Positions 30,506-41,158 of a DNA stretch of 46,915 nucleotides are shown in pieces. The translations under genes and the position numbers were made by a program. Under the pieces are notes generated by a model that had not been told where the DNA came from, did not search any database, and saw nothing but the letters and a program-made list of their open reading frames with translations. Source of the stretch: Microdochium bolleyi (Eukaryota > Ascomycota > Sordariomycetes > Xylariales > Microdochiaceae); contig KQ964298.1 in the NCBI GenBank assembly GCA_001566295.1, positions 1 to 46,915 on the forward strand. Direction: 5' to 3'. Within the stretch, counting starts at the first letter, position 1, and each line of letters starts with the position of its first letter.

Positions 30506-31321
30506 GGCTCTTTGTGGTTCGTTTGGGTTGTGTGGGAGCGTGAGTGTGATCGTGGGGATTCGAGCAGCTTTGCTGCGAAGCTGGGCTGGAAAGTTGGCTG
30601 GTGGCGATGTGCCAGACTCGTTATGTCATCAACCGTCGAAAAAAAATGGCGGCTTGAGCAGATCAGCTTGCGACAGAGTGCGGGGCACTCGACCAGCAGC
30701 ACGCTGCAGGGACCAAAATGTCCGCCAGCGACACGCCGATAGCGATAAGGGCCCCAAAGTCCACCCTACGGTAGGTTCATGTACGCTAAACCGGCAACTT
30801 CCACTCTCGATCCTTCTAGGGTCACACAAGAGACCCTACCTGAGTGTCCTTAAGCGTATCCACGAGCAGTACTCGGACGTGGAGACCCTCTCTAGCTGCT
30901 CTACTTCCCCTAGTGTTCTGGTTCGTCAATATTCTCACGGGTGAATCCTCTCGCTCGTTTTCGTGCACTCAAAATCATGGGACATATTTGATCACCTGGG
31001 GGCCCTGTGTCTTCAAATAACCACCCCGAATGTAACGGTACCGATTGGCAGTACATGTGCCCTACCAGTGTGCCATTGTTTTTATTTCAAATGAGTTCCT
31101 ACAGTCTTGCTCATCGTGTCCTGTTTATCACCGCTTTGCCTGCTCTCTCTCGTGACCTCTTCCTTTCTCGAGCCAAGGATACACCAGCCCACAATCGTTG
31201 TAGAACATCCTACGCGGAAGGCTGTAGTCGCGAAAGTTTAGTACGAAAGTCCCATCTAGCAGACTATTTCGCCCGAGAAGGTAATGAATGACATAGAGCA
31301 CATACTCTTGAGGAGCCCTCA
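30506..31321. other. Intergenic
   Basis: About 820 bases holding the TSR3 promoter and the 3' flank of the small secreted protein gene. No gene or RNA is supported. Confidence 0.5.
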
Positions 31322-31729
31322 TCAGCCCCAGATGACACCACCTCCGTTCTCCCCCTCGCCAGCGGTGCCACCGCCGCCGTACACCCCAGCGGCACTGTAG
31401 CTCCCCGCGGTAGAGCACACGAACGCCCTGCCGCCCGCGGCCTGCTCGAACGCGACGGTGCCGCCCTCGCAGCCGCCGGTACCGGTGTATCCCACGAGGC
31501 GGATCCCCGCGGCGTCCTCGGGGTTGGTGGGCAGATCGGCGAATCCGACGGAGCGGGTGGTCGAGAACCCGCCGTTGCTGGTGGCGAAGCAGCTGTTGGG
31601 GGACACCCCGTTCCAGGCGGAGAAGCTGCCCTTGCAGTCGGCGCGGGTGTAGAAGCGGATGTCGACTGCGAGGACAGCGGGGAGGAGGAGGAGGACGGGA
31701 GTGAGGAGGAGGGTTGGTTGGAAGTGCAT
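31322..31729 (-). CDS. Small secreted protein, four Cys, two-repeat pattern
   Basis: Single exon, 135 aa. The signal peptide is very clear (PTLLLTPVLLLLPAVLA, cleavage before VDIRFY). The mature ~113 residues hold four cysteines. Two halves are similar in plan: DIRFYTRADCKGSF...SPNSC and GIRLVGYTGTGGCEGG...AFVC, a layout seen in beta/gamma-crystallin-like fungal secreted proteins. The C-terminus is Gly-rich. A TATA box lies ~125 nt upstream. Small size, secretion and cysteines make it an effector candidate, but family and function are not known. Confidence 0.8.
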   Translation of the reverse strand: MHFQPTLLLTPVLLLLPAVLAVDIRFYTRADCKGSFSAWNGVSPNSCFATSNGGFSTTRSVGFADLPTNPEDAAGIRLVGYTGTGGCEGGTVAFEQAAGGRAFVCSTAGSYSAAGVYGGGGTAGEGENGGGVIWG

Positions 31730-33507
31730 GGTGGTGGTGGATGGAGAGACTGTTGGTTGTGGGTGGAAGCTGTAGAGAAGAAGGGATCAGTTGGACTGTT
31801 CGTGTTGCTCAACACAAGCAGAGTCTGTCAAAAAGAGACAGCGTTCCCAGGGTATTTATATTCTCAAATAGGCATGCATATCTTCGGATTCTCCCCATAT
31901 CCAGTCGCGAACAGGCTGAAATCAGTGGTGAGAACAAAGTTGTGGCCTTGAAAGTCATGGTTTTGTTGGTGTTCAAAAGTCCTATGTCAAAAGTACAAGG
32001 CGGATAAAGTCATGAATTTTGCCTGCATGTGTCAATCACGCGGAAGTGTTGATTCGGATACTGTGAGTTCCCAGCCAGGTTCACCGTTGCCCAGCGAGCG
32101 GGAAAGGGAGCGTGACATCGCCGGTCCTTTTCCCCGTAGAGCGTCGAAGCAGTGATCCAGGTAGGGGTCGTCTTCGCACAAATTTGTTCTGGATGCGGCA
32201 AGAGGAGCAACAATTTGCAACGTCGTATATATACCGATAGGGCAAGATTCCTGCTCTTGGAAAGTCAACATCCGCTAGTTCACACATGGCTGGGGACTCT
32301 GTTTGTTGACCTCACATACTATTGGTCACAAGGACCCGTGGCTGAACAGATGGCGCAACATCCCTGTGAGAATCACCAGCCGGCAGTGAGATCCGGAGAT
32401 TTTACAACCCTGCAAGAGTTCGCTGACTTTGCCACTGCGAATGGGTATATTAGTCCCCGGCTATAGTGCTAACTAAAGGCGGATATCCTACTGACCAGAG
32501 ACGAGTGATTCTGCGAAGCCTGATGATCCTCCTCCGGATGTACGGGAATTCGGAGCACAAAGCCGGTTGCATTGAGGGACCAAAGGCGTGGTGTACACGC
32601 GGATAATTTAGCGGTGAACTAGGAAGAGCCTTATTCTTGGATGAATGCCAATAACATGTAGAGTAGGGGGCGGAGGACTTGTGGATGTTCGCTCTCGTTG
32701 CTCTCATGTCATCACGTACAAGGTTGTCCGAACAGTGCGGAGTCGAAATCTACCAGCCAGTAGGAGGGTAGTCCCTACATATCAGCGGCCGCGCGGCGAA
32801 AATCCTCAACCGCGAAGCTCACTAGGTGTTCGGATGGAAGATTGGGCGTTGAGTATCGCCACCAGTGCTGAATACAGGACGTCAGTTCTCGACAGAATAT
32901 AGTGAGGCATACCCATGGAGGTACACCTCAGCTTGCAACTGCCCGTATACTGGAGCACTGTTCAACCCCAGTGCTGTGCTCCTCTCGTACATGGTCAGCC
33001 AAGTTCCTCTTGCATGTGTTTACATCGCTGGTTTTTCATGGATTGCGCTTTTCACAGAATCCATGCTAGCGGGCACGGGATGTTAGCCGTGGTCTGTGAC
33101 TTGTCCGCATCATGACTCTTCCTTACTTGATGAGCGCAACACGCCCCTCGTCTCGAGCCTTGAACCCTCAACCACGAACGCTCACAAACTCCGTGTTTAT
33201 TCAATGGAAACAATCCAGAAACTCCAATCGCAAAGGAGTCTTCGTCTTGATCCTCGTCGTCGTCGAGAGTGGGTCGTATTGTGCATGCATGCTCGGGATT
33301 AAAAGAAGTGGCGCCGGGGCAGAAAGAGTCCCAGTTTTCTCCTGACTCCGAAGTCGGTCGGCACGATTAACCCCGAGCATCAGGATCGCCATCGTACCCC
33401 GTCTTTTTCACGGTTTTTTGACATTACTTCTGTTATCCACGAGGCGACGCATACAGAAGTGTAGCTCGTCATGCCAACCAGGTGCCGGACGGATCACCAC
33501 TTCCGCG
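31730..33507. other. Long divergent intergenic region
   Basis: About 1.8 kb between the divergent starts of the small secreted protein and the MFS gene. It contains short frames without domains (for example 32152-32466) and a hairpin-capable inverted repeat agcact/agtgct around 32954-32977. No transposon ends, RNA gene or complete coding unit is supported. Confidence 0.45.
31853..31860 (-). promoter_or_regulatory. TATA box
   Basis: The minus strand reads TATAAATA about 125 nt upstream of the start codon at 31729. It is a strong consensus at the expected distance and supports the secreted-protein model. Confidence 0.6.
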
Positions 33508-34968
33508 ATGACGCCTAACGCAGACGAGGGCCGTGTCCAGGACCACGGCCTGGTCCTGTCCGACCTCGAGGCGGCCACCGCCCCGGCTCACGACAGCAAT
33601 GCCGATGACAACACCAACGGCGACGACAAGTACAGCCGCTTCAGCCACGGGAAGCGCACCCGCATGGTCGCCGTGCTCTGCTTCTACACCTTCCTGGTGC
33701 CCATCAGCTCGACGGCCGTCTTCGTCGCGATCCCCGAGGTCGTCGCCGAGTACGGCAGCACGCCGACCGTCGTCAACATGTCCAACGCCCTGTTTTTCGT
33801 CTTCATGGCGCTGGGCCCACTGCTCTGGGGCCCGCTCGCGCAGGTCGTCGGCCGCAGGCCCGTCCTGATCGCGTCGAGCGTGCTGGTGACGGCCTTCAGC
33901 GCGGGCACCGCCGCCGCGCCGAACCTGGCGGCGTACTTTGTTTTCCGGATGCTGAGCGCGTTCCAGGCCACTGCGATCCTGGTCGTGGGGTCTGTGGTCA
34001 TTGGGGACCTCTACGCACCGTCCAACAGAGGCCGGGCTATCAGCGCGTTCCTGGCCGGTGCGTTCATCGCGCCTGCGATCGCGCCGATACTGGGCGGTGT
34101 TGCGGTCACGTTTTCGACGTGGAGAGCTATATTCTGGGTCATCACGATCCTGACGGCGATATGCGCGGTCCTAGTGGTGCTCATCGTGGAGGAAACATCA
34201 ATGCCTGGTACCCTAGCCATCAGCCACGAGAAGAACGTTATGCAGCACGTCCGGAAGGCGTTCAACCCGGGCCTGGTCGTGGTCTCGCTGTTCCGCTACC
34301 CGAGCCTCAGCATCGCCGCGGTCGCCGTCTCGGCCATCATCTGGAACCAGTATTCAATGCTGGCGCCCATCCGCTACGTCATCAATCCCCGCTTCGGCCT
34401 GACGGAGCCGCTGCAGGCGTCGCTGTTCTTCCTCCCGCCGGCGAGCGGGTGCATCACCGGCGCCTTTCTCGGGGGCTGGTGGTCCGACTACGTCGCGACC
34501 CGCCAGGAGCGCAAGCACGGCGGCCGCAGGGTCCCCGAGCACCGGCTCAAGAGCTCCATCTGGCTCATGGCCATCCCGCTGCCCGGGTTCACGATGCTGT
34601 ACGGGTGGGCGCTGCGGCACGAGGTCGGCGGGATCCCGCTTGTGGTGGTCGCGCTGTTTCTGCAAGGGTTTACGCAGATGCTGTGCCTGCCGGGACTCAA
34701 CACGTACGTGGTGGAGGCGATGCAGGAGAGAGGGATGAGCTCGATCGCGGTGGCGGGCAACTATCTGGCGCGCTTCATGTTCGCGGCGGCGGGCACGGCG
34801 GCGTGCCTGCCGGCCATCGACAGCATTGGGGTGGGCTGGTTCAGCACCATCTCGGGGCTGTTCATTGTCGCCAGCGCAGGACTGGTGCTGCTGCTGACGG
34901 TCAGAGGCGAAAAATGGCGCAGCGCGGCCGTGGAAGCGGAGAAGGAGGGAGGAGGCGAGGATTCGTAG
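33508..34968 (+). CDS. MFS transporter, DHA1 type
   Basis: Single exon, 486 aa from the ATG at 33508; the frame is open upstream but has no earlier ATG within it. Twelve membrane segments are expected. Motif A-like WGPLAQVVGRRPVLI follows TM2, FRMLSAFQATAILVVGSVVIGDL is typical of TM4, and the TM5 region AFIAPAIAPILGG is the antiporter motif. The N-terminal ~50 residues are acidic and cytosolic. The pattern fits fungal DHA1 exporters (quinidine/dityrosine/aminotriazole-resistance relatives). It is not closely similar to the MFS protein at 16033-17735, so it is not a recent duplicate. No cluster genes adjoin it, and the substrate is unknown. Confidence 0.88.
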   Translation: MTPNADEGRVQDHGLVLSDLEAATAPAHDSNADDNTNGDDKYSRFSHGKRTRMVAVLCFYTFLVPISSTAVFVAIPEVVAEYGSTPTVVNMSNALFFVFMALGPLLWGPLAQVVGRRPVLIASSVLVTAFSAGTAAAPNLAAYFVFRMLSAFQATAILVVGSVVIGDLYAPSNRGRAISAFLAGAFIAPAIAPILGGVAVTFSTWRAIFWVITILTAICAVLVVLIVEETSMPGTLAISHEKNVMQHVRKAFNPGLVVVSLFRYPSLSIAAVAVSAIIWNQYSMLAPIRYVINPRFGLTEPLQASLFFLPPASGCITGAFLGGWWSDYVATRQERKHGGRRVPEHRLKSSIWLMAIPLPGFTMLYGWALRHEVGGIPLVVVALFLQGFTQMLCLPGLNTYVVEAMQERGMSSIAVAGNYLARFMFAAAGTAACLPAIDSIGVGWFSTISGLFIVASAGLVLLLTVRGEKWRSAAVEAEKEGGGEDS

Positions 34969-35764
34969 CGACCTATCATAGGCCGGCTCCACGGAGCAAC
35001 TTCCGGAGATCACCACTTCCCATGTCGACTCCGATGGAGTTAAGGGTCTTGTGCGGATAGGGAAACACGAGAAATGACATGTTGGCGGCTGAGGGGCCCA
35101 TGGTCTAGTCCATGGCCCAGACCTCTGTGTGAGCACCCTGACGATTTCTTGCACGACACCGCCATTCCCCTCCATCGTTGCGGGCGCCTGTCAGAGGTCT
35201 CGGCCCGGCCCCGATTGGTGCGGCGGGAAGCGAGACATCGACGATGGGGACGGCGCAATCCCCGATGTAGGCACAAGCGGCCGATCGGGCGGCGGTGCAA
35301 GAAGCTCGTGACAGATGAGGGTGTTTTGATGTCCTTATTCTCACTCTCCGCGCCTAGGGCCCAGCCCCAAGCTCGAGCAGTCACGGCAACCTCCCCCCTG
35401 CCCTGCTCTTCCCTCCGGTCAAAGTGGGAGTCGCATGAGGCAAGCACAACGTTGTGGTGCGTCAGATGCGTTGGCTACCACGTGCCTTCTCGTGCCACCA
35501 CACTCCCTGGCATGCCGCCAGAGATTTAATTGTCTCAGACTTGCTGCTGTCCACGGCTTCCGCTCCCGGTTTCGTCGGCACACACATCTTCCTCGAGTGG
35601 CTCGCCGACAAGAGAAGATATATTCGGCAGCTTGCCTATACTCCTGGCTCAACGAATAGACGAGCACGCGATCTTGTTCAACTTGGCTCGTGCGACTCCC
35701 CAGCCAGCTTTACATCGAACAGCGCGCTACGAATCGCCCCAGACATCTCCAGATATCGCCGAGC
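34969..35764. other. Intergenic, upstream of first HET gene
   Basis: About 800 bases. No supported gene; the HET frame is open upstream of its first ATG from about 35690 but starts there with no Met. Confidence 0.45.
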
Positions 35765-37990
35765 ATGCCCCCAGAAGCTCCACTGCCACCGGCTGTCGAG
35801 AAACCGCCAATACTGCAACATGATTCTCTCAGCTTCTTTGCAGTGCCTGAATCATGGAACAAGTCCCCGATCATGAGGGTCATCAGCCCGTCATCCGATC
35901 CGGCATGCGCCAGCTGTGGCTACACGAACAATCTAGCAAAGACATTCGCTGGCCCGGTCCATATCGTCTGCACATCACGAGATGCCTGCCAGCTGCGACA
36001 TTCCAGGGGCGCTGGCGCCGGCTGCTTTGTCTGCACCATAGTTTGTGCGCTTCTGCGACTTTGCGATACCAAGGAGCTGGATCACGACAAGGACTGTATC
36101 GCCAGCAAAGGCCAACGGCAAGCTCTTGACACAAGGCCGGCGGCGTTCTTGTTCAAGTGTCATGACCAATGCACCAGGACCAAGGCTTGGCAAGTCTTCA
36201 TCCCCGAGTCTGCGCCGGGAGGCTTTTTGGGAGTTCCGAGGTTGCGAAGTCTCGACGGTCCAGATTCTCCTCAAGCACTAGACTTTTTGAAAAACCAGAT
36301 CAAAACCTGTCTCAAGACACATCCTCGTTGCAAGGCCAAGGGTGCAGACTACGCACCGACAAGACTCTTGCATGTCAACAAGGATGGCCAGCTGCAGCTC
36401 CGTTTCCAGACTGATATTCCGACGGGGGCTAGATATGTAGCCTTGAGCCATCGATGGGGCGAAAAACGCGACTCTTGCTGTGTGACCACACGCACCAACA
36501 TTGAAGAGAGAAAGAACAACATTCCTTGGGATGAGCTGCCCAAAGTCTTCGACGACGCCATCAAACTGGCAATAGGCCTTGGCGTCTCTTACATCTGGAT
36601 CGACAGTCTATGCATCGTGCAAGACGATGCTGAAGACTGGGAGCGAGAAGCGACGAACATGGTGCGCATATTCAGCAATGCTCTCGTCACCATAGCTGCC
36701 CTTCGCTCCAGAGCTCCACAAGAGTCAATGTTTGACCACGATGCAGTCTTCCAACAGAAGTTGATAAGCCTTAAACACGGCTCAAAGCGACACGACCTCT
36801 ATGCTCGTGAGGCCACCGCCGACACGCCCAGCGTCATATTCAGAAATGCAAACGACACGGCTTTGGAAAAAAGCGAGGCTGATGAGTCGCTGCTCCTGTG
36901 TCGGGCGTGGGCATTTCAGGACTGCCTGGTGTCTGCGAGGATAGCCCACATTGGTACGCAAGAAATCGCTTTCGAGTGCCGTGAGAGAAGGGTTTGCGAG
37001 TGCGGGCAGCATCGCACGAACGATAAGCTCAAACCACGACATGCTCTCGCGAAATTCGAACCACCTTCGCCACTAGCGGCTAGATTCTTCGGCAGACCAA
37101 CCAGAGACGATGACTGGCACGACATGGTGGAACAATTCTCAATGTTGAAGCTCTCAAATGAGAAGGACCGACTCATTGCGCTCGGTGGTTACGCGCAACA
37201 ATACGCCCAAGCACACCCCGGCCAGCAATACCTGGCAGGATCATGGTCAGGCAACCTCTCGCACCATCTGCTGTGGACGAGACACGCGCCCACACCTAGT
37301 GTTCCGGGGGTTTCCGTCTGTATTGCGCCCTCCTGGTCTTGGGCGTCAGCTGGTGGGCCTGTCAGGTTCCCGTGGCATCACGAACAAGCCACCACCCTTA
37401 TGAAATACACAATCATTGAAGCGTCATGCCGATCTCCTGATGGCAATCCGTTCGGCGCGGCATTTGAAGGGTGGCTTCACCTCAAAGGCCACCTCAGTGC
37501 TGCGAAGCTCTCCTACGAGCGTGGCAGTCGGGACCTCTACAAAGCCTTAGTAGAAAACAACCTGGGTCAGATCATTCGGGATGTGCGTCTCGACCGGCCA
37601 CCTGCATCAGCATCAGACAAGGGCTCGAGCAAGAACGGCGACAACGATTCGAACACGGCGCAGCCCTCAAGTCATGCTGCCTTGGTCCAGGACGTCCACT
37701 TGCTCAAACTGTGCGATGTACAATCGTCATCTGTGTACCTGGTACTACGCGAGACGGAAGAGACCGAGCTGCCGATTCGCTGGCAGAACGCTCAAATCGA
37801 TACTTACAACAGAGTGGGCATTGCTGTCGTGTCTGCTAGATCTCAAAATAACACAATGAACGGGACTGACATCCGACCAAGAGCGAGGGCCCGCAGATCC
37901 TCGAGTCAGGTCTTGGTTGATGGCTTGGCCCATAGACTGACTATGAGAAGCCTGGCCAGTGCTACAGAGAGCGAGATACTGGTCCTTTGA
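35765..37990 (+). CDS. HET domain protein 1 with Cys-rich N-terminus
   Basis: Single exon, 741 aa from the first ATG in frame. The HET domain occupies about residues 223-370: GARYVALSHRWGEK, WDELPKVFDDAI, YIWIDSLCIVQDD, and DWEREATNMVRIFSNALVTI. HET proteins trigger heterokaryon-incompatibility cell death between unlike strains, and many act as immune-like receptors or executors. Before the domain there is a His/Cys-containing segment (CASCGY, CTSRDACQLRH, GCFVC, CHDQC) that could bind zinc. After it comes a long C-terminal part with SWSWASAGGPVRFPWH, the block that often follows HET domains. It is followed by a second HET gene on the same strand after about 0.3 kb. The partner locus is unknown. 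Confidence 0.9.
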   Translation: MPPEAPLPPAVEKPPILQHDSLSFFAVPESWNKSPIMRVISPSSDPACASCGYTNNLAKTFAGPVHIVCTSRDACQLRHSRGAGAGCFVCTIVCALLRLCDTKELDHDKDCIASKGQRQALDTRPAAFLFKCHDQCTRTKAWQVFIPESAPGGFLGVPRLRSLDGPDSPQALDFLKNQIKTCLKTHPRCKAKGADYAPTRLLHVNKDGQLQLRFQTDIPTGARYVALSHRWGEKRDSCCVTTRTNIEERKNNIPWDELPKVFDDAIKLAIGLGVSYIWIDSLCIVQDDAEDWEREATNMVRIFSNALVTIAALRSRAPQESMFDHDAVFQQKLISLKHGSKRHDLYAREATADTPSVIFRNANDTALEKSEADESLLLCRAWAFQDCLVSARIAHIGTQEIAFECRERRVCECGQHRTNDKLKPRHALAKFEPPSPLAARFFGRPTRDDDWHDMVEQFSMLKLSNEKDRLIALGGYAQQYAQAHPGQQYLAGSWSGNLSHHLLWTRHAPTPSVPGVSVCIAPSWSWASAGGPVRFPWHHEQATTLMKYTIIEASCRSPDGNPFGAAFEGWLHLKGHLSAAKLSYERGSRDLYKALVENNLGQIIRDVRLDRPPASASDKGSSKNGDNDSNTAQPSSHAALVQDVHLLKLCDVQSSSVYLVLRETEETELPIRWQNAQIDTYNRVGIAVVSARSQNNTMNGTDIRPRARARRSSSQVLVDGLAHRLTMRSLASATESEILVL

Positions 37991-38265
37991 ATGGCCACTG
38001 GTACAAAGCGGGGAAGACTCACCACTCAGGGCAGCTGAGTCGCACCCCGCAGAGTCGACTTGTTGGCCGCCTGCGCCACGATGCAGCAGGAGGTGATGCG
38101 GCTGTGCATTAGGCAGATAGCTATCTAGTGCTGACTGTAACAGTCCTTTGGGCCTCCATGATCCTTGATTGCCTCTTCTCCTCCTACATTCTCAAGGTAC
38201 CCAACGACTGTGTCTTGGTGCATCCGATCGCAGATGGGGCCAGCTCGAGGAGTTCGCAGATCAAC

Positions 38266-40797
38266 ATGAATTGCCAGCCCGGATCCAACGCTGAGCGGAT
38301 CTCGGCGTTGACTCGAGGGCCGCTGTACGAAAAGCTTTACGGCCACCGACTCCGTCTCGTCACTATCTATCCAGGTGCATGGGCAGATCAGATCCGCTGC
38401 CAGCTCGACACATTCACACTTCATGGCGAGAGGCTCAAATACCAGGCTTTGTCATATGCATGGGGAAGGTCAATGTCCAAGTCTGCAATTTCCCTGAATA
38501 CCTACGAAGTGTTCGTCACTACCAACCTCGAGCTTGCACTCAGACTACTTCGCCATGCCACAAAGGAGGTCGTACTCTGGATAGATGCTTTGGTGAGGCT
38601 CGCCTGGCCACACGTCTACATACAATTTCCACGACGGAAGCTGACGCGACGCTGAAATCAGTGCATCAACCAATCTGACATGGCTGAGCGCAACGAGCAA
38701 GTCAGTCGAATGCGAGAGATATTCGAAGGGGCAGACAATGTCGTCGCATTCTTGGGCCACCCTTGGATGCACTATCCCGAGTATCAAAAAAAAGCACATC
38801 TGATGCTATCCCAGGAGGTCGTGGACCTGAGCGCGCAGCTATCATCAGCCTCAGTTGGTTTTCAACGCGCCAAGGCCATGGCTCCAAGTGTTGCAAGCGA
38901 TCTCCCATTGCCAGCGCATCCGGTAATCGAGTACCTGCATTTCCTAGCACATTTGGACCCTGGGGACAAATTCATGAAATTTCTTCTTTTGGACCGGCAG
39001 GGCATGTTCCGCGATCTTTTCGAAGGCATTCGGATCTTGTTAGCCAGCGCATGGTGGACTCGAGCGTGGATTCTCCAGGAAATTATTGTCCCGGAAAAGG
39101 CAATGATACTGTACGGGACAGTTACGTTTACCTGGCAGTCATTCTACAGCATCTCTGCATCGATCATAGCAAAGGGTCACGCTGAGAGATTGCCGGCCGA
39201 GTACGGCAAGCCGCTTCGAAGTCTCGCGAAGCTCGCGCAAAGTATCGAAGATAAGCGGAGAGAGTGGCGCACAGGAGGTACGACTTCGAACGACTTGTAC
39301 TCGCTTTTGAGGGACCTCGGTGGTCGTCGTGCGACGGACGACAGGGACCACATCAATGCACTCCTCAGTCTGGTCGGCAACGGCCAGACCTCTCTAAAGC
39401 CAAACTATTTCTGGAATGTGGCGCAGGTGTATGCCGCAGCGACCTTGGACATTCTTAACAGAGATAAAGGGTCCCTTCGGGTCCTCAGAGGAGATTTGTC
39501 TCGCAAAGGCGTTCACAATCTTCCTTCTTGGGTGCCAGATTGGAGCGCGCCGTTTGACGATCTAGATCGGCGGCGGGAAGAGCTCATTGCTTGTCACAGA
39601 AGAACCCCAACGTCCACGACACCACTCTTCGCGTCCATTGGAACGAACCAAGCACTTGAAGATGTGGCATGGCCCCCCGAGACTTGGGCCCAGTTTCTGA
39701 GTTGGCTAGGCACCGTCAATGTGCCTGTCATTTCTGATGCCTTTCTGCTTTTGCGGAGGATCTCGTCGATGAGAATCACATCTGACCAATCTTCAAGGAG
39801 TAAGTCTGAAATCATCACGATGTGCAGGCGTTGGAAACTGGACGGAGCAGGGCTCAGCGTAGCACTCAGCTCTGTGACACGATGGGACGCTGAAGCATGC
39901 CGGATGCAAGTGCCTGGAACAGGGCCTGACAACTCCATCACTTTGTTCCAGACAAGACTCGGCAAGGTCGAGCTGTGTTTCATGGAACCTAGCTACATGC
40001 TCGGCGTCGAAGTTCCACGCCGAGAGGTTTCGTATTACCTCAGACGTCTGGCTCTCAGCGTCGAGGATATCATAACACCGGGTAGTGGTGAGACAGATAT
40101 CCTCGCAATGGCCGAAGCCAATATCGCCAACGAAATGTATGATCTGGACCCAGTGGCCTTCGAACCGCACTGGAGATTCATCAGAGCCTTGGTTTGGGAC
40201 ATTGTTCCGGACGAACACGGCAAGCTTCGCAAGTTCGACATACGGTCGCCACGCGACCGAAGAGTGGTCTTTTCCTGGTGGCTCGCGCGGCTGTATGAGG
40301 ACTCGACCAAAGACCGGTTCCCAACGGAGGACCGTGAGCTGCACAGAAAGCTCGACGAGGTTCTCCTAGTCAACAGTGCGGGACGCAAGTTCTTTTCAAT
40401 GGAAGTGTGTCTCGATAGAGTCTTCGGCTGGGGTCCCAAGCTGATGCAGCAAGACGACTTGGTCTATCAATTCCCCACGAGCGAGACACCTTTTATTCTA
40501 CGGGAGCGCGGCCATGGCAGAGTTTTGATCGGAGACTGCTTCGTTCTCGGTCATATGGGGGACGTATCTTTGCTACGAGACCGCAACATGGAATTCAGGA
40601 CTTTCCTCAATGAAGGTGTCGAAGACCTGCTTTGGCTCCGAGGCATATGCGACACGAGCGATGCAACCTACATTGATGAGGTCATGAGGCACATCGGGCA
40701 GGCAGTGGATGACCTGACAGTAGAATTTGTTACGGCACATGACCGAAAGCGGAACGAGAATGGGGCGATCGTGATGAAGGCAAAAGACATCTACTAG
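38266..40797 (+). CDS. HET domain protein 2
   Basis: Exons 38266-38592 and 38662-40797 (820 aa). The 69-nt intron (GTGAGG donor, GCTGAC branch, ATCAG acceptor, phase 0) falls inside the HET core and joins LWIDAL to CINQSD; without splicing the protein would break at 38655. HET blocks: LKYQALSYAWG (~residue 57), LRLLRHATKEVVLWIDALCI, RNEQVSRMREIFEGADNVVAFLG, and downstream WWTRAWILQEIIVPEKA and RRATDDRDHINALLSL, the normal order for this family. The start is uncertain: ATG 38158 is also in frame, but 38266 has the better context (caacATGa). Its sequence differs strongly from HET protein 1, so this is not a recent tandem duplication. The role in incompatibility is inferred from family. Confidence 0.87.
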
Positions 40798-41158
40798 AGC
40801 AGTGCGACCTATTTGAATGAGGTCTCATATGCATTAGAGGTAGTAGTTGGGGCGGGGCAGCTGACCATTAACGCTACTTGGAATTTTATAAACATCGTAA
40901 CGAGTTGACTGGCCCTATCGCCTTCAATACTATATCTCACGCATAGAATTCCAAGGCCGGAAATATGAAACAAGCGGCATATAATCACATTGTATCCAAA
41001 CAGCATGGGCTATACAAGAAAAGTATATTGTACACTGCACAGCTGGAGATAAGAAACCCTGTATCAACTTGGTCTTGATGTTGTTGCTGTCTCCTATTTA
41101 TTGTCAATCTCGGGCCCTTGCTCCGCCTCCGCATAAAGACATGCTCGCGATAGCTCAA
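40798..41158. other. Convergent 3' flanks, AT-rich
   Basis: About 360 AT-rich bases between convergent genes, presumably 3' UTRs. Nothing else was seen. Confidence 0.55.

Noticed and set aside
29750..30742. A 330-codon open frame on the plus strand
   Set aside because: Antisense to the conserved TSR3 core.
32940..33075. Short matches to large-subunit rRNA (a sarcin-ricin-loop-like 10-mer on the minus strand and agaatccatgctag on the plus strand)
   Set aside because: The two matches are on opposite strands, very short, and the sequence between them does not resemble 25S rRNA. Likely coincidence.
34119..35060. A 313-codon open frame on the plus strand
   Set aside because: Frame-shifted shadow of the MFS gene at 33508-34968, which has proper TM segments.
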